Positions 31,376 through 38,440 of a stretch of DNA of 43,495 bases are shown here, piece after piece. Location: positions 1 to 43,495 of the forward strand of contig JAZTXR010000109.1 of NCBI GenBank assembly GCA_045636545.1, in the 5' to 3' direction. The translations under genes and the position numbers were made by a program. The notes beneath the pieces were generated by a model. It saw only the letters and a program-made list of their open reading frames with translations, was not told the origin of the DNA and did no database searches. This stretch comes from HGM04593 sp045636545 (GTDB lineage: Bacteria > Bacteroidota > Bacteroidia > Bacteroidales > Bacteroidaceae). Position 1 is the first letter of the stretch, and the number at the start of each line of letters is the position of its first letter.

Positions 31376-33151
31376 ATGAAAAAGTTTTTTAAAACCACAT
31401 TGGCCTATGCGTTGGCTTTGGTAATCGCAGGGCTTGTTCTCCCTATTGTAGGGCTTGGTATTGTTGCCGGCATTGCAGCCGCTTCGGGCGAGAGTGGCGA
31501 CATAGAAAAGAATTCTGTGCTGTTCCTTGATCTCAATGGAATCATTGAAGAGCGTGCTGTTGAGAATCCCTTTGCTTCAATGTTGAACGACGAGCTCAAG
31601 ACATACGGGCTTGACGATATCATCGCAGCCATAAAGGAGGCAAAGAAAAACGAGAGTATAAAGGGCATCTATCTGCAGGCCGGTGCTGTAGAGGGCGCAT
31701 CAGGGGCTTCGCTTGAGGAGATACGCGGCGAGCTTGCCTCTTTCAAGGAGAGTGGTAAGTTCATTGTAGCATACGGTGACCAGTATTCACAGGAACTCTA
31801 TTATCTTGCCACTGTTGCCGACAAGCTTATCCTGAATCCGCAAGGAAGCATAGGATGGCATGGTCTTGCATCGACTCCTGTCTTCTACAAGGATTTGCTT
31901 GAGAAGGTAGGTGTTGAGATGCAGGTATTCAAGGTTGGTACCTACAAATCTGCAGTCGAGCCCTTCATCGCAACCGAGATGAGCGATGCCAACCGTGAAC
32001 AGCTTACCGAAATGTTGGATTCCACCTGGGACGAGTTGCTTACTGCTGTTTCGGCTTCACGTGGTGTGTCAAAGGAGAAACTTGACGACTATGCCGACAG
32101 GTTCATGGATTTTTGTCCGGCCGACGAGTATGTGGCATGTGGTATGGCCGACACTTTGCTCTACAAGGATGGTGTACTGGATTATCTGAAAAGCCTCACC
32201 GGCATTGAGGGTGATGATGACCTGAACCTTGTTACAATGGAGGTGATGAAAGAGAGAGTGAAGCTGAATAGGAAGATTGAGGATGCTGCCGACAAGAGCA
32301 AGATTGCCGTGTTCTATGCATTCGGCGATATTGACGGCTCTGCTTCGTCTCTTGACGAGGGCATAAATTCAAAGAAGGTTATCAAGGAGCTGCGCGGACT
32401 GCGCGAGGACGATGATGTGAAGGCTGTCGTACTTCGCGTGAACTCACCCGGTGGCAGTGCATACGGCTCGGAGCAGATATGGCGCGAGGTGACACTCCTG
32501 AAGGCTGTAAAGCCGGTTGTGGTTTCAATGGGTGACTATGCGGCGTCGGGCGGTTACTATATTTCGTGTGCTGCAGACTGCATTGTTGCCAACCCCACAA
32601 CACTCACCGGCTCAATCGGTATCTTTGGAGTAATCCCCAGTGCCGAGAAACTGTTGAAGGAGAAGATAGGTCTTGGCTTTGATGTGGTAAAGACTAATCC
32701 AATGGCCGACTTAGGCAGTTTGTCACGCACTTTCCGTCCCGAGGAGAGAGTTGTTCTGCAGAACTACGTCAATAACGGATATGCACTGTTCCTGAAACGT
32801 TGCGCCGACGGACGTGGTGTCGCTGTTGAGGATATCGCAAAGATTGCCGAAGGCCGCGTATGGACCGGCAGAAAGGCCAAGGAGATTGGATTGGTCGATG
32901 AACTTGGCGACCTTGACAAGGCTGTTGCAATTGCCGCACAGAAGGCCGGGCTCGCTGATTACAGCGTGAAGGCATATCCCGAAACCAAGGAACTGGTGGA
33001 GAAACTGATGGATACCAAGAAAGAGGATTATATGGAGACTATGGCGCGTGAGGCTCTTGGTGGTTATTATAGTGGTTTCAAGTTCCTGCGCAACATCGGT
33101 AACTGCGACCGCATCCAGGCACGTCTGCCATTTGAGCTGAATATATGGTAA
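31376..33151 (+). CDS. sppA: Signal peptide peptidase SppA, 67K type
   Basis: 591 residues. One N-terminal membrane helix (about 8-35) precedes two tandem ClpP-like peptidase repeats, the long (67K) form. The predicted catalytic dyad is Lys191 in KVGTYKSAVEP (first repeat) and Ser391 in GDYAASGGYYI (second repeat), at the places of E. coli K209/S409. LRVNSPGGSA and NPTTLTGSIGIFGVIP are further hallmarks. SppA cuts cleaved signal peptides in the membrane. The operon mate SPFH protein is notable because SPFH rings usually pair with NfeD, another ClpP-fold protease. Confidence 0.96.
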   Translation: MKKFFKTTLAYALALVIAGLVLPIVGLGIVAGIAAASGESGDIEKNSVLFLDLNGIIEERAVENPFASMLNDELKTYGLDDIIAAIKEAKKNESIKGIYLQAGAVEGASGASLEEIRGELASFKESGKFIVAYGDQYSQELYYLATVADKLILNPQGSIGWHGLASTPVFYKDLLEKVGVEMQVFKVGTYKSAVEPFIATEMSDANREQLTEMLDSTWDELLTAVSASRGVSKEKLDDYADRFMDFCPADEYVACGMADTLLYKDGVLDYLKSLTGIEGDDDLNLVTMEVMKERVKLNRKIEDAADKSKIAVFYAFGDIDGSASSLDEGINSKKVIKELRGLREDDDVKAVVLRVNSPGGSAYGSEQIWREVTLLKAVKPVVVSMGDYAASGGYYISCAADCIVANPTTLTGSIGIFGVIPSAEKLLKEKIGLGFDVVKTNPMADLGSLSRTFRPEERVVLQNYVNNGYALFLKRCADGRGVAVEDIAKIAEGRVWTGRKAKEIGLVDELGDLDKAVAIAAQKAGLADYSVKAYPETKELVEKLMDTKKEDYMETMAREALGGYYSGFKFLRNIGNCDRIQARLPFELNIW

Positions 33152-33177
33152 CCATTGTAAAATGATTTATAATTCAC

Positions 33178-33843
33178 ATGAATATGAAAAAACTTTGTTC
33201 TCTTTTTGTAGCCGCTTTCATGCTGCTTCTTGTGGGATGCGAAATCAAATATAACGGTGTGGCAGTCCAGTTGAACAACGAGTGTACATATATCCTTGAC
33301 GAGGAACTGCTTACCTCACTTGAGTTGAGCGGTGGAGTAGATGTGGTAGTGGACACTGCCATGGCAAAGAATAAGGTACGTGTAGTTTCAAACACCGATG
33401 ACTTCAGGCCGCTTGTGGTAAAGGCTGAGAATGGCAGGCTTGTGATATCGCATAAACGCAATATCGGTAATAAGGAGTATAAAGTCTTTGTACCGGCATT
33501 CGGTTACAAGGCTTTGGCTGTCGCCGGTGGCAGTGACCTGATGTGGAACTGCTGCGATGTCGATGACTTGGCGGTGATTGTCTCCGGTGGCGCAGATTGC
33601 GAGATAAAGGGAAAATGCAACAGTCTTGCTGTTGTAGCATCAGGTGGTGCCGATGCTGATATGGATAAACTTGTCGCCGGTAATGTCTCGGTTGTTGCCT
33701 CGGGTGGCGCCGATGTTGAACTGTATGCTGTTAGAGCAATCTCTGTCACTGCTTCTGGCGGTTCGGATATTGCCATTTACGGTACCCCACAGATTTCCGG
33801 ATGGGATGTTTCCGGTGGAGCGGATGTCCACATCAACAAATGA
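33178..33843 (+). CDS. DUF2807 (head GIN domain) lipoprotein
   Basis: 221 residues. A lipoprotein signal has Cys21 (MLLLVGC). The mature part is a DUF2807-type beta-helix. SGGAD-like turns recur four to five times (VSGGADCEI, ASGGADADM, ASGGADVEL, ASGGSDIAI, VSGGADVHI), about 20-24 residues apart, one per coil. This domain is often labelled putative autotransporter adhesin, without firm evidence, and in Bacteroidetes it is frequently near GntR/ABC operons. ATG 33178 and 33184 are both possible starts; the difference is two residues. It begins 26 nt after sppA and its stop overlaps the next gene. Confidence 0.88.
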   Translation: MNMKKLCSLFVAAFMLLLVGCEIKYNGVAVQLNNECTYILDEELLTSLELSGGVDVVVDTAMAKNKVRVVSNTDDFRPLVVKAENGRLVISHKRNIGNKEYKVFVPAFGYKALAVAGGSDLMWNCCDVDDLAVIVSGGADCEIKGKCNSLAVVASGGADADMDKLVAGNVSVVASGGADVELYAVRAISVTASGGSDIAIYGTPQISGWDVSGGADVHINK

Positions 33844-34526
33844 AATGTATGAAAGAAAAAATGAAACTGATGGCCTCTGCAGGCATCAAGCTCCTTATGG
33901 GGCTTGTGCTTGTGGGGCTATTGCTTTTTCTTCCGGCGGGGACAATGCGATTTCCGGGTGGCTGGCTTTTCATTGCTGTGCTGTTTATGCCCATGCTCAT
34001 TGCCGGTGTGGTGATGGCATTGCATTCACCGGAATTGCTCAAGAAAAGGCTCAATACCAAGGAAAAGGAGGCTGAACAGAGGAGTGTGGTGGCAATGAGC
34101 GGCATAATGTTCGTGGCGGCATTCGTGGTTGCCGGGCTTAATTTCAGATATTCATGGGTTGTAATGCCGTCGTGGGCTGCGTGGTGCGCGGCGGTGCTGT
34201 TCCTGCTGTCATATATAATGTATGCCGAGGTGTTGCGCGAGAACGCATACCTCTCTCGCACCATAGAGGTGCAGGAGGGGCAGACTGTCATCGACACCGG
34301 GCTTTATGGTATTGTGCGCCACCCTATGTATTCGGCTACGGTGTTGATGTTTCTTGCCATGCCGCTTGTGCTTGGCTCCATGCCGTCATTTGTGATAATG
34401 CTTGCCTATATTCCACTGATTGCAAAAAGGATAAGGAACGAGGAACAGGTGCTCCTTGAGGGGCTTGACGGTTATGCTGCCTATTGCACAAGGGTTAAGT
34501 ATAGGATTTTGCCTTTTGTCTGGTAG
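33840..34526 (+). CDS. Isoprenylcysteine carboxyl methyltransferase (ICMT/PEMT)-like membrane protein
   Basis: 228 residues with about five membrane helices. The C-terminal ICMT/PEMT signature is present: DTGLYGIVRHPMYSATVLMF followed by RIRNEEQVLLEGLDGYAAYCTRVKYRILP. This motif binds S-adenosylmethionine. The substrate in bacteria is unknown; lipid or small-molecule methylation at the inner membrane is likely. ATG 33840 overlaps the stop of the DUF2807 gene (ATGA), indicating translational coupling; a second ATG lies at 33849. It is last in the eight-gene operon. Its stop lies only 3 nt from the stop of the convergent barrel gene, and no hairpin terminator is visible there. Confidence 0.85.
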   Translation: MKCMKEKMKLMASAGIKLLMGLVLVGLLLFLPAGTMRFPGGWLFIAVLFMPMLIAGVVMALHSPELLKKRLNTKEKEAEQRSVVAMSGIMFVAAFVVAGLNFRYSWVVMPSWAAWCAAVLFLLSYIMYAEVLRENAYLSRTIEVQEGQTVIDTGLYGIVRHPMYSATVLMFLAMPLVLGSMPSFVIMLAYIPLIAKRIRNEEQVLLEGLDGYAAYCTRVKYRILPFVW

Positions 34527-34529
34527 TTC

Positions 34530-35057
34530 CTAAAAGTAGTAGTGGAAAGCAATTGACGGAGAATAGAGGATGCTGAAGTTGAAACTGTTCGTCCTGTCGA
34601 TAAGGTTGTAGTTGAGATTAATCAAGCAGGCCGAAATTCCCAATTTATCAATAGGCTTGTATTCGAAAGAAGCCAATTCCATGTCAAGGGTGAATATACC
34701 GGCCACATATCCCGAGTAGACACCAGCACCGCCACCTATGTTCAGCTGTGGGGTATAGTAAAGCCTGTCTATTATGGGCAGATAATATGCAATATTCGGT
34801 GACAGCGTTATAGCATGCGCATTGGACGATACTTCATAGCCTATTTTACCGCCTATTTTAACCCTGTCGGCAACAAGATATCCGAATTCCGGGGCTATGC
34901 CGAAAAATGTCCCGGTGCTCATATAACCGTTTGAACCCGATGAGGAGAGGGCAAACCTTAGGTTACCGCCAAAGAATCTGTCGCCTCTCTTTTGTGCGTT
35001 TGTCGGTAAAATGCAGAGTGCTGCTATTGCTATCAGAAGAATTGCTGTTTTTTTCAT
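34530..35057 (-). CDS. Small outer-membrane beta-barrel protein
   Basis: 175 residues. A signal peptide ends at LPTNAQ. The mature ~153 residues are alternating amphipathic strands (GGNLRFALSSS, FGIAPEFGYLVAD, VKIGGKIGYEV, LSPNIAYYLP, YYTPQLNIGGGAGVY, SPSIAFHYYF), an eight-stranded OmpA/OMP_b-brl type barrel ending in an aromatic Phe, as required for BAM recognition. It has no peptidoglycan-binding OmpA domain. The function is unknown, possibly structural. It starts 25 nt after the CotH gene stop, so both could be on one mRNA. Confidence 0.85.
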   Translation of the reverse strand: MKKTAILLIAIAALCILPTNAQKRGDRFFGGNLRFALSSSGSNGYMSTGTFFGIAPEFGYLVADRVKIGGKIGYEVSSNAHAITLSPNIAYYLPIIDRLYYTPQLNIGGGAGVYSGYVAGIFTLDMELASFEYKPIDKLGISACLINLNYNLIDRTNSFNFSILYSPSIAFHYYF

Positions 35058-35082
35058 ATCTGTATTCTGTTTGTTGCGTGTT

Positions 35083-36579
35083 TCACCGTTTGATAAACAT
35101 TTTTTTCCCGTTGATGATATACAACCCTTGCTGCAGGTTCCTGCAGTCTGTTACACGTTCGCCATATATGGTATATACGCCGGCACGTAACTTTTTTGAG
35201 GCATTCTCTGTATCATTCCCAATCAAGTCGCTGATATCATATACTGTCAAGTTCTTGACAATGTGGTCATGTCTCTCCTTAATCCATTGCTGCATTTGTG
35301 GGACAAGGGCTGCATAGTCGGTGTTGTCGCCCCATAGCATTGCATTGTTGCTGTATGATTCCTTTACGAATTCGTGATAGTCTGCGATATATTGCATCAC
35401 CTCGGTTATACAATCGTTTTCCACGAACTCGCACCATACTTTGTAGTAGTGTCTCTGGAATTCCCTGTTGCTTATGAGTGCTGTGAAGAACTTGCAGCCG
35501 GGATAAGCGCCGCCTACAATGCAGGTCTTGTCTGTCACATCCGTGAAATAGCTCTTTTCGTTATATCCAAAGGCATAGTCAAAGTCCCATAGTGGGCCAA
35601 GAATGAATTTTGAGTCGGGAGAGGTAATGTCGGCTTTCCACAGGAAAACGCTTTTGGGATGCAGGATTTCCCTGTTGAAAACCAACTCGTTTACCAATAC
35701 ATAGCGTGCTGCCGCATCAAGGTCGAGCACCTCTTCAATATTTCCGTTGTTGCATACAATGTTGTCGAGCCTGTTGAACTGCTCTTTTATCACATTGAAT
35801 ATTGCATTCCCGGCATTGTAATTTGATATTATTGTCGCAGTCAGTGATGAGTTGGGGAATTGTTGTGAGGGTATGCTGTTCTTGCAGTTGTCGTTCAGGA
35901 ATGCCTGTAACAGCGTGGAGTTTACTTTGCCTGTCTCAAATTCCTGCAAATCAGGGTCTTTGATGTTTACGGGCTGGTTGCTGTGTGCCGAGCGGAACTT
36001 GAAATCCTCGTCATAATAGCTGTCAAGTTCAAGCATATATGCAAGTTCCTCATCAACATCGATGCTGTTGTTGCTGAGCCCCACCTTTTCGGTGAAGATA
36101 TAGCTTCCTTGATACTCACCGTTGATGTACAGTTCTACAGGTATTATGTGGTTCGTGTATGGTGCTTTGGCAAGTTGCCCTATTTTCATTGCAATGGCAT
36201 TGGTCATCAGCGAACCGTGCTGTGGATTGGCAAGCAGCACCCAACTCTTTCCTTTTTTAAGGCCGAAAAGCTTTACCTTCTCCGGGAACTTCAGCCTGTA
36301 TGATTTCTTGTCATAGTTCCAGGAGTTGTTGCCACGCCCTTTAATCTGTACACAGTGCGCGAAGTCGTTGAATGTGCCGTAGCCTGTTATCCTGAATTCG
36401 GCATTCAGGTAGTAGTTGCGGCTCACTACGGTGTGTCCCTTTTCAATATCAATGTCAATCCGTGGCACCTCGCTACCAACTGTCTGCCATTGGGCTTTGA
36501 CAGGTGTAGTAACGGCAATAAATACCAAAATAAGTATTGGGTATATCTGTTTTATCAAATATACCCAAATGCTTTTCAT
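35083..36579 (-). CDS. Secreted stand-alone CotH kinase-domain protein with short T9SS-like tail
   Basis: 498 residues from ATG 36579 (MKSIWVYLIKQIY), giving a normal signal peptide ending PVKAQ; ATG 36600 adds seven residues and leaves an 8-nt gap to the upstream gene. The mature protein is almost entirely one CotH domain (39-~460): VPRIDIDIEKGHTVVSR, KGRGNNSW, YRLKFPEKVKLFGLKKGKSWVLL, VELYINGEYQGSYIFTEKVG, and GPLWDFDYAFGY (WDFD at 331-334). It is clearly homologous to residues ~1436-1810 of the 2092-residue protein. The end, RAGVYTIYGERVTDCRNL then QGLYIINGKKMFIKR, resembles a T9SS sorting tail. It should be an atypical secreted kinase-like enzyme; the substrate is unknown. The insert ~215-290 is variable. 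Confidence 0.88.
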   Translation of the reverse strand: MKSIWVYLIKQIYPILILVFIAVTTPVKAQWQTVGSEVPRIDIDIEKGHTVVSRNYYLNAEFRITGYGTFNDFAHCVQIKGRGNNSWNYDKKSYRLKFPEKVKLFGLKKGKSWVLLANPQHGSLMTNAIAMKIGQLAKAPYTNHIIPVELYINGEYQGSYIFTEKVGLSNNSIDVDEELAYMLELDSYYDEDFKFRSAHSNQPVNIKDPDLQEFETGKVNSTLLQAFLNDNCKNSIPSQQFPNSSLTATIISNYNAGNAIFNVIKEQFNRLDNIVCNNGNIEEVLDLDAAARYVLVNELVFNREILHPKSVFLWKADITSPDSKFILGPLWDFDYAFGYNEKSYFTDVTDKTCIVGGAYPGCKFFTALISNREFQRHYYKVWCEFVENDCITEVMQYIADYHEFVKESYSNNAMLWGDNTDYAALVPQMQQWIKERHDHIVKNLTVYDISDLIGNDTENASKKLRAGVYTIYGERVTDCRNLQQGLYIINGKKMFIKR

Positions 36580-36607
36580 GGTGTCTACAGTCTGTAGCAT
36601 CAGTTCT

Positions 36608-37339
36608 TTAGAACATCAGTTTCACGCTAAAGTTCTGCTTGTCGGCAACCTTGCCGGTAACATAATAGACAAGCCCGTCCTCAGTCTCCTGGCGCACGCG
36701 TGAAATCTTTACCACATCGCCCGGCATCACCTCGGCATCGAAATTGATGAGCAGCTCCTTCAGCGGGCGCTCCTTTATATCCTCGGCCTTTACGGCATCG
36801 AGTGCCCAGACGGCATATTTCACGTTGTTCACGTGCCCGTTCGTGTCAATCTCGGACCATGTCACCGGGTGTTTCCTTACAAGTACGGGTTCAATGTCAA
36901 CCGGCAGCACAACCTTGTCGGCAGGTGTCTCAATGGCGTGCTGTGGTGTGTCGCTCAGTGCCAGGTCATTGTTGCGTACAAGGCGGCGTGTGCCCAGGTC
37001 AATGATGAGCCACGATGTCGTGGCGAGAACCATAGGGTTGCCCTCCATGTCGCTGAGGATGAAGTCGCGCAGGTAGAACAGCTTTGCAACACCCTTGTGC
37101 CATGTCTTGAGGTTTACCTGCTGGCGCCATTTGGGGGTGTCCATGAACTTTACGTGTATGCGTGACAGCACCCATGCTATGTTGCTGTCAATCATCTCGT
37201 CATATCCGAAACCCAGTGCCGATGCATTGACATTGGCGGCCTCCTGCATCAGGTCGAGCATTGCGGTGGGGCGCATGCGTTGGTTCGCATCGGCCTCGTA
37301 ACAGGTGATGGTGTGGTCTTGTGAAAGAATCTTGCTCAT
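36608..37339 (-). CDS. Acyl-ACP thioesterase (FatA/FatB-like)
   Basis: 243 residues from ATG 37339 (MSKILSQDHTITCYEADANQ). It is a double hotdog fold: the first with RPTAMLDLMQEAANVNASALGFGYDEM, the second with TWSEIDTNGHVNNVKYAVW, whose Asp, Asn and His are the conserved catalytic-type residues. It releases fatty acids from acyl carrier protein and ends fatty-acid synthesis in the cytoplasm. A longer in-frame start (37414) would overlap the metA gene by about 58 nt and adds non-family sequence, so 37339, 17 nt after the metA stop, is preferred. It lies between metA and the CotH gene; a functional link is not obvious. Confidence 0.92.
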   Translation of the reverse strand: MSKILSQDHTITCYEADANQRMRPTAMLDLMQEAANVNASALGFGYDEMIDSNIAWVLSRIHVKFMDTPKWRQQVNLKTWHKGVAKLFYLRDFILSDMEGNPMVLATTSWLIIDLGTRRLVRNNDLALSDTPQHAIETPADKVVLPVDIEPVLVRKHPVTWSEIDTNGHVNNVKYAVWALDAVKAEDIKERPLKELLINFDAEVMPGDVVKISRVRQETEDGLVYYVTGKVADKQNFSVKLMF

Positions 37340-37356
37340 ATATTTCAATTCTTTAA

Positions 37357-38232
37357 TTATTTGCAATAGTATTTCAACCAGTTGCCGAACAGTAGCCTTG
37401 CCGTGGCTTGCCAACGGTTCACCGGCTCGTTGTCGGGCTTGTCATCGCGGTAGTAGTTCAGTGGCAACTCAATGGGAAGTCCCTTTGCCACGTCGCGCTT
37501 GTACTCGCCGTCGAGGGTGTAGAGTGCATACTCCGAGTGTCCTGTGATGAAAAAGTCGCGTGTGCCTTTCTCCTGCATTATGTACACTCCCGATACCTCC
37601 GATTCCGAGAGCAGCTCAATGCGCTCCTCGGCAACAATGTCCTCGCGCCATAGCTCTGTGTGGCGGCTGTGGGGTACATATATGGTGCTGTCGAGCCCTT
37701 TGAACAGCGGCAGCCCGGGCTTTGCAATGGAGTGTGGGAAGATGCCGAACATCTTTTTCGGCAGCAGATGTTTCTGTATGCCGAATCTCCGGTACAACCC
37801 GGCCTGTGCCGCCCAGCAGATGAACAGGGTAGAGGTGACGTGTTCTCTTGCCCAGTCAAATATTGTGCATAGCTCGGGCCAGTACGTTACCTCCTCATAC
37901 TCCATCTTTTCGATGGGTGCGCCGGTAATCAGCAAGCCGTCGAAATGCTTTTCGCGCACCCTGCTGAATGCGGTGTAGTAGCGCTCCATGTGCTCGGGGC
38001 TTGCATGCTTGGGCGTGTGCGTGTCGAGCTTGAGCAGTGTCAGTTCAATCTCCTTTTCGCTCGATGCAAGCAGGCGTATGAAATCGGCCTCGGTGGTCTC
38101 TTTCATCGGCATTATGTTTAGCAGCGCTATGCGAAGGGTCTCCGCGGTAGGTTCTTTCAGAATCTCTACCGCGTTACCTTCGTCAATTACAGCTTGCAAT
38201 GCCGGTAATCCGGCTGGTACTTTCAGTGGCAT
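37357..38232 (-). CDS. metA: Homoserine O-acyltransferase MetA (predicted acetyl-CoA specific)
   Basis: A 291-residue enzyme of the class-I glutamine-amidotransferase-like MetA fold. It activates homoserine in methionine synthesis. Catalytic residues are visible: Cys139 in FICWAAQAG, His232 and Glu234 in TGHSEY. The acyl-CoA specificity position, Gly111 in E. coli succinyltransferase, is Glu108 here (TGAPIEKMEYEEVTYW). Family work has linked Glu at this place to acetyl-CoA, so O-acetylhomoserine is the likely product. Start MPLKVPAGLPALQ matches the family. The upstream 208-nt gap carries repeat and hairpin sequences but no SAM riboswitch that I can recognise. Confidence 0.93.
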   Translation of the reverse strand: MPLKVPAGLPALQAVIDEGNAVEILKEPTAETLRIALLNIMPMKETTEADFIRLLASSEKEIELTLLKLDTHTPKHASPEHMERYYTAFSRVREKHFDGLLITGAPIEKMEYEEVTYWPELCTIFDWAREHVTSTLFICWAAQAGLYRRFGIQKHLLPKKMFGIFPHSIAKPGLPLFKGLDSTIYVPHSRHTELWREDIVAEERIELLSESEVSGVYIMQEKGTRDFFITGHSEYALYTLDGEYKRDVAKGLPIELPLNYYRDDKPDNEPVNRWQATARLLFGNWLKYYCK

Positions 38233-38241
38233 AGTTAAAGG

Positions 38242-38325
38242 TTAAAACTGAAAAGTGAAAGGTGAAAACTTGTGCAAGCGAGCAAAACATAAAGCTTGCT
38301 TTGATGTTTTACTGCGAGCGTAGCC
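38242..38325 (-). repeat. Fourth copy of the intergenic repeat (minus strand) plus GTGAAAA blocks
   Basis: On the minus strand GGCTACGCTCGCAGTAAAA, then CAAAGCAAGCTTTATG and TTTTGCTCGCTTGCACAAG, aligns with GGCTACGCTCGTTGTAAAA and the rest of the 11541-11600 copy. TATCTTTG is missing, so no promoter is formed. GTGAAAA-rich blocks flank it (38242-38270 and 38356-38364). Confidence 0.65.
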
Positions 38326-38391
38326 AAGTTTCAATCACACGTAGTGTGGTTAAAGGTGAAAACTTACTCTCTTTAGCAGAAAGGAAATATT

Positions 38392-38426
38392 GCTCCCCTG
38401 TTTTAGGGGAGCTGTCGCATAGCGAC
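38392..38426 (-). other. Two hairpins downstream of the M13 peptidase gene
   Basis: An 8-bp stem GCTCCCCT/AGGGGAGC (38392-38412, 5-nt loop) is followed by a 5-bp GTCGC/GCGAC stem (38414-38426). They lie just past the peptidase stop (38441). A weak terminator or a mobile repeat fragment are both possible; no T run follows directly. Confidence 0.45.
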
Positions 38427-38440
38427 TGAGGGGTTGGAGA

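Noticed and set aside
38233..38440. SAM riboswitch in front of metA
   Set aside because: The gap is made of interspersed repeat and GTGAAAA blocks; I could not find the conserved SAM riboswitch core or a terminator switch.
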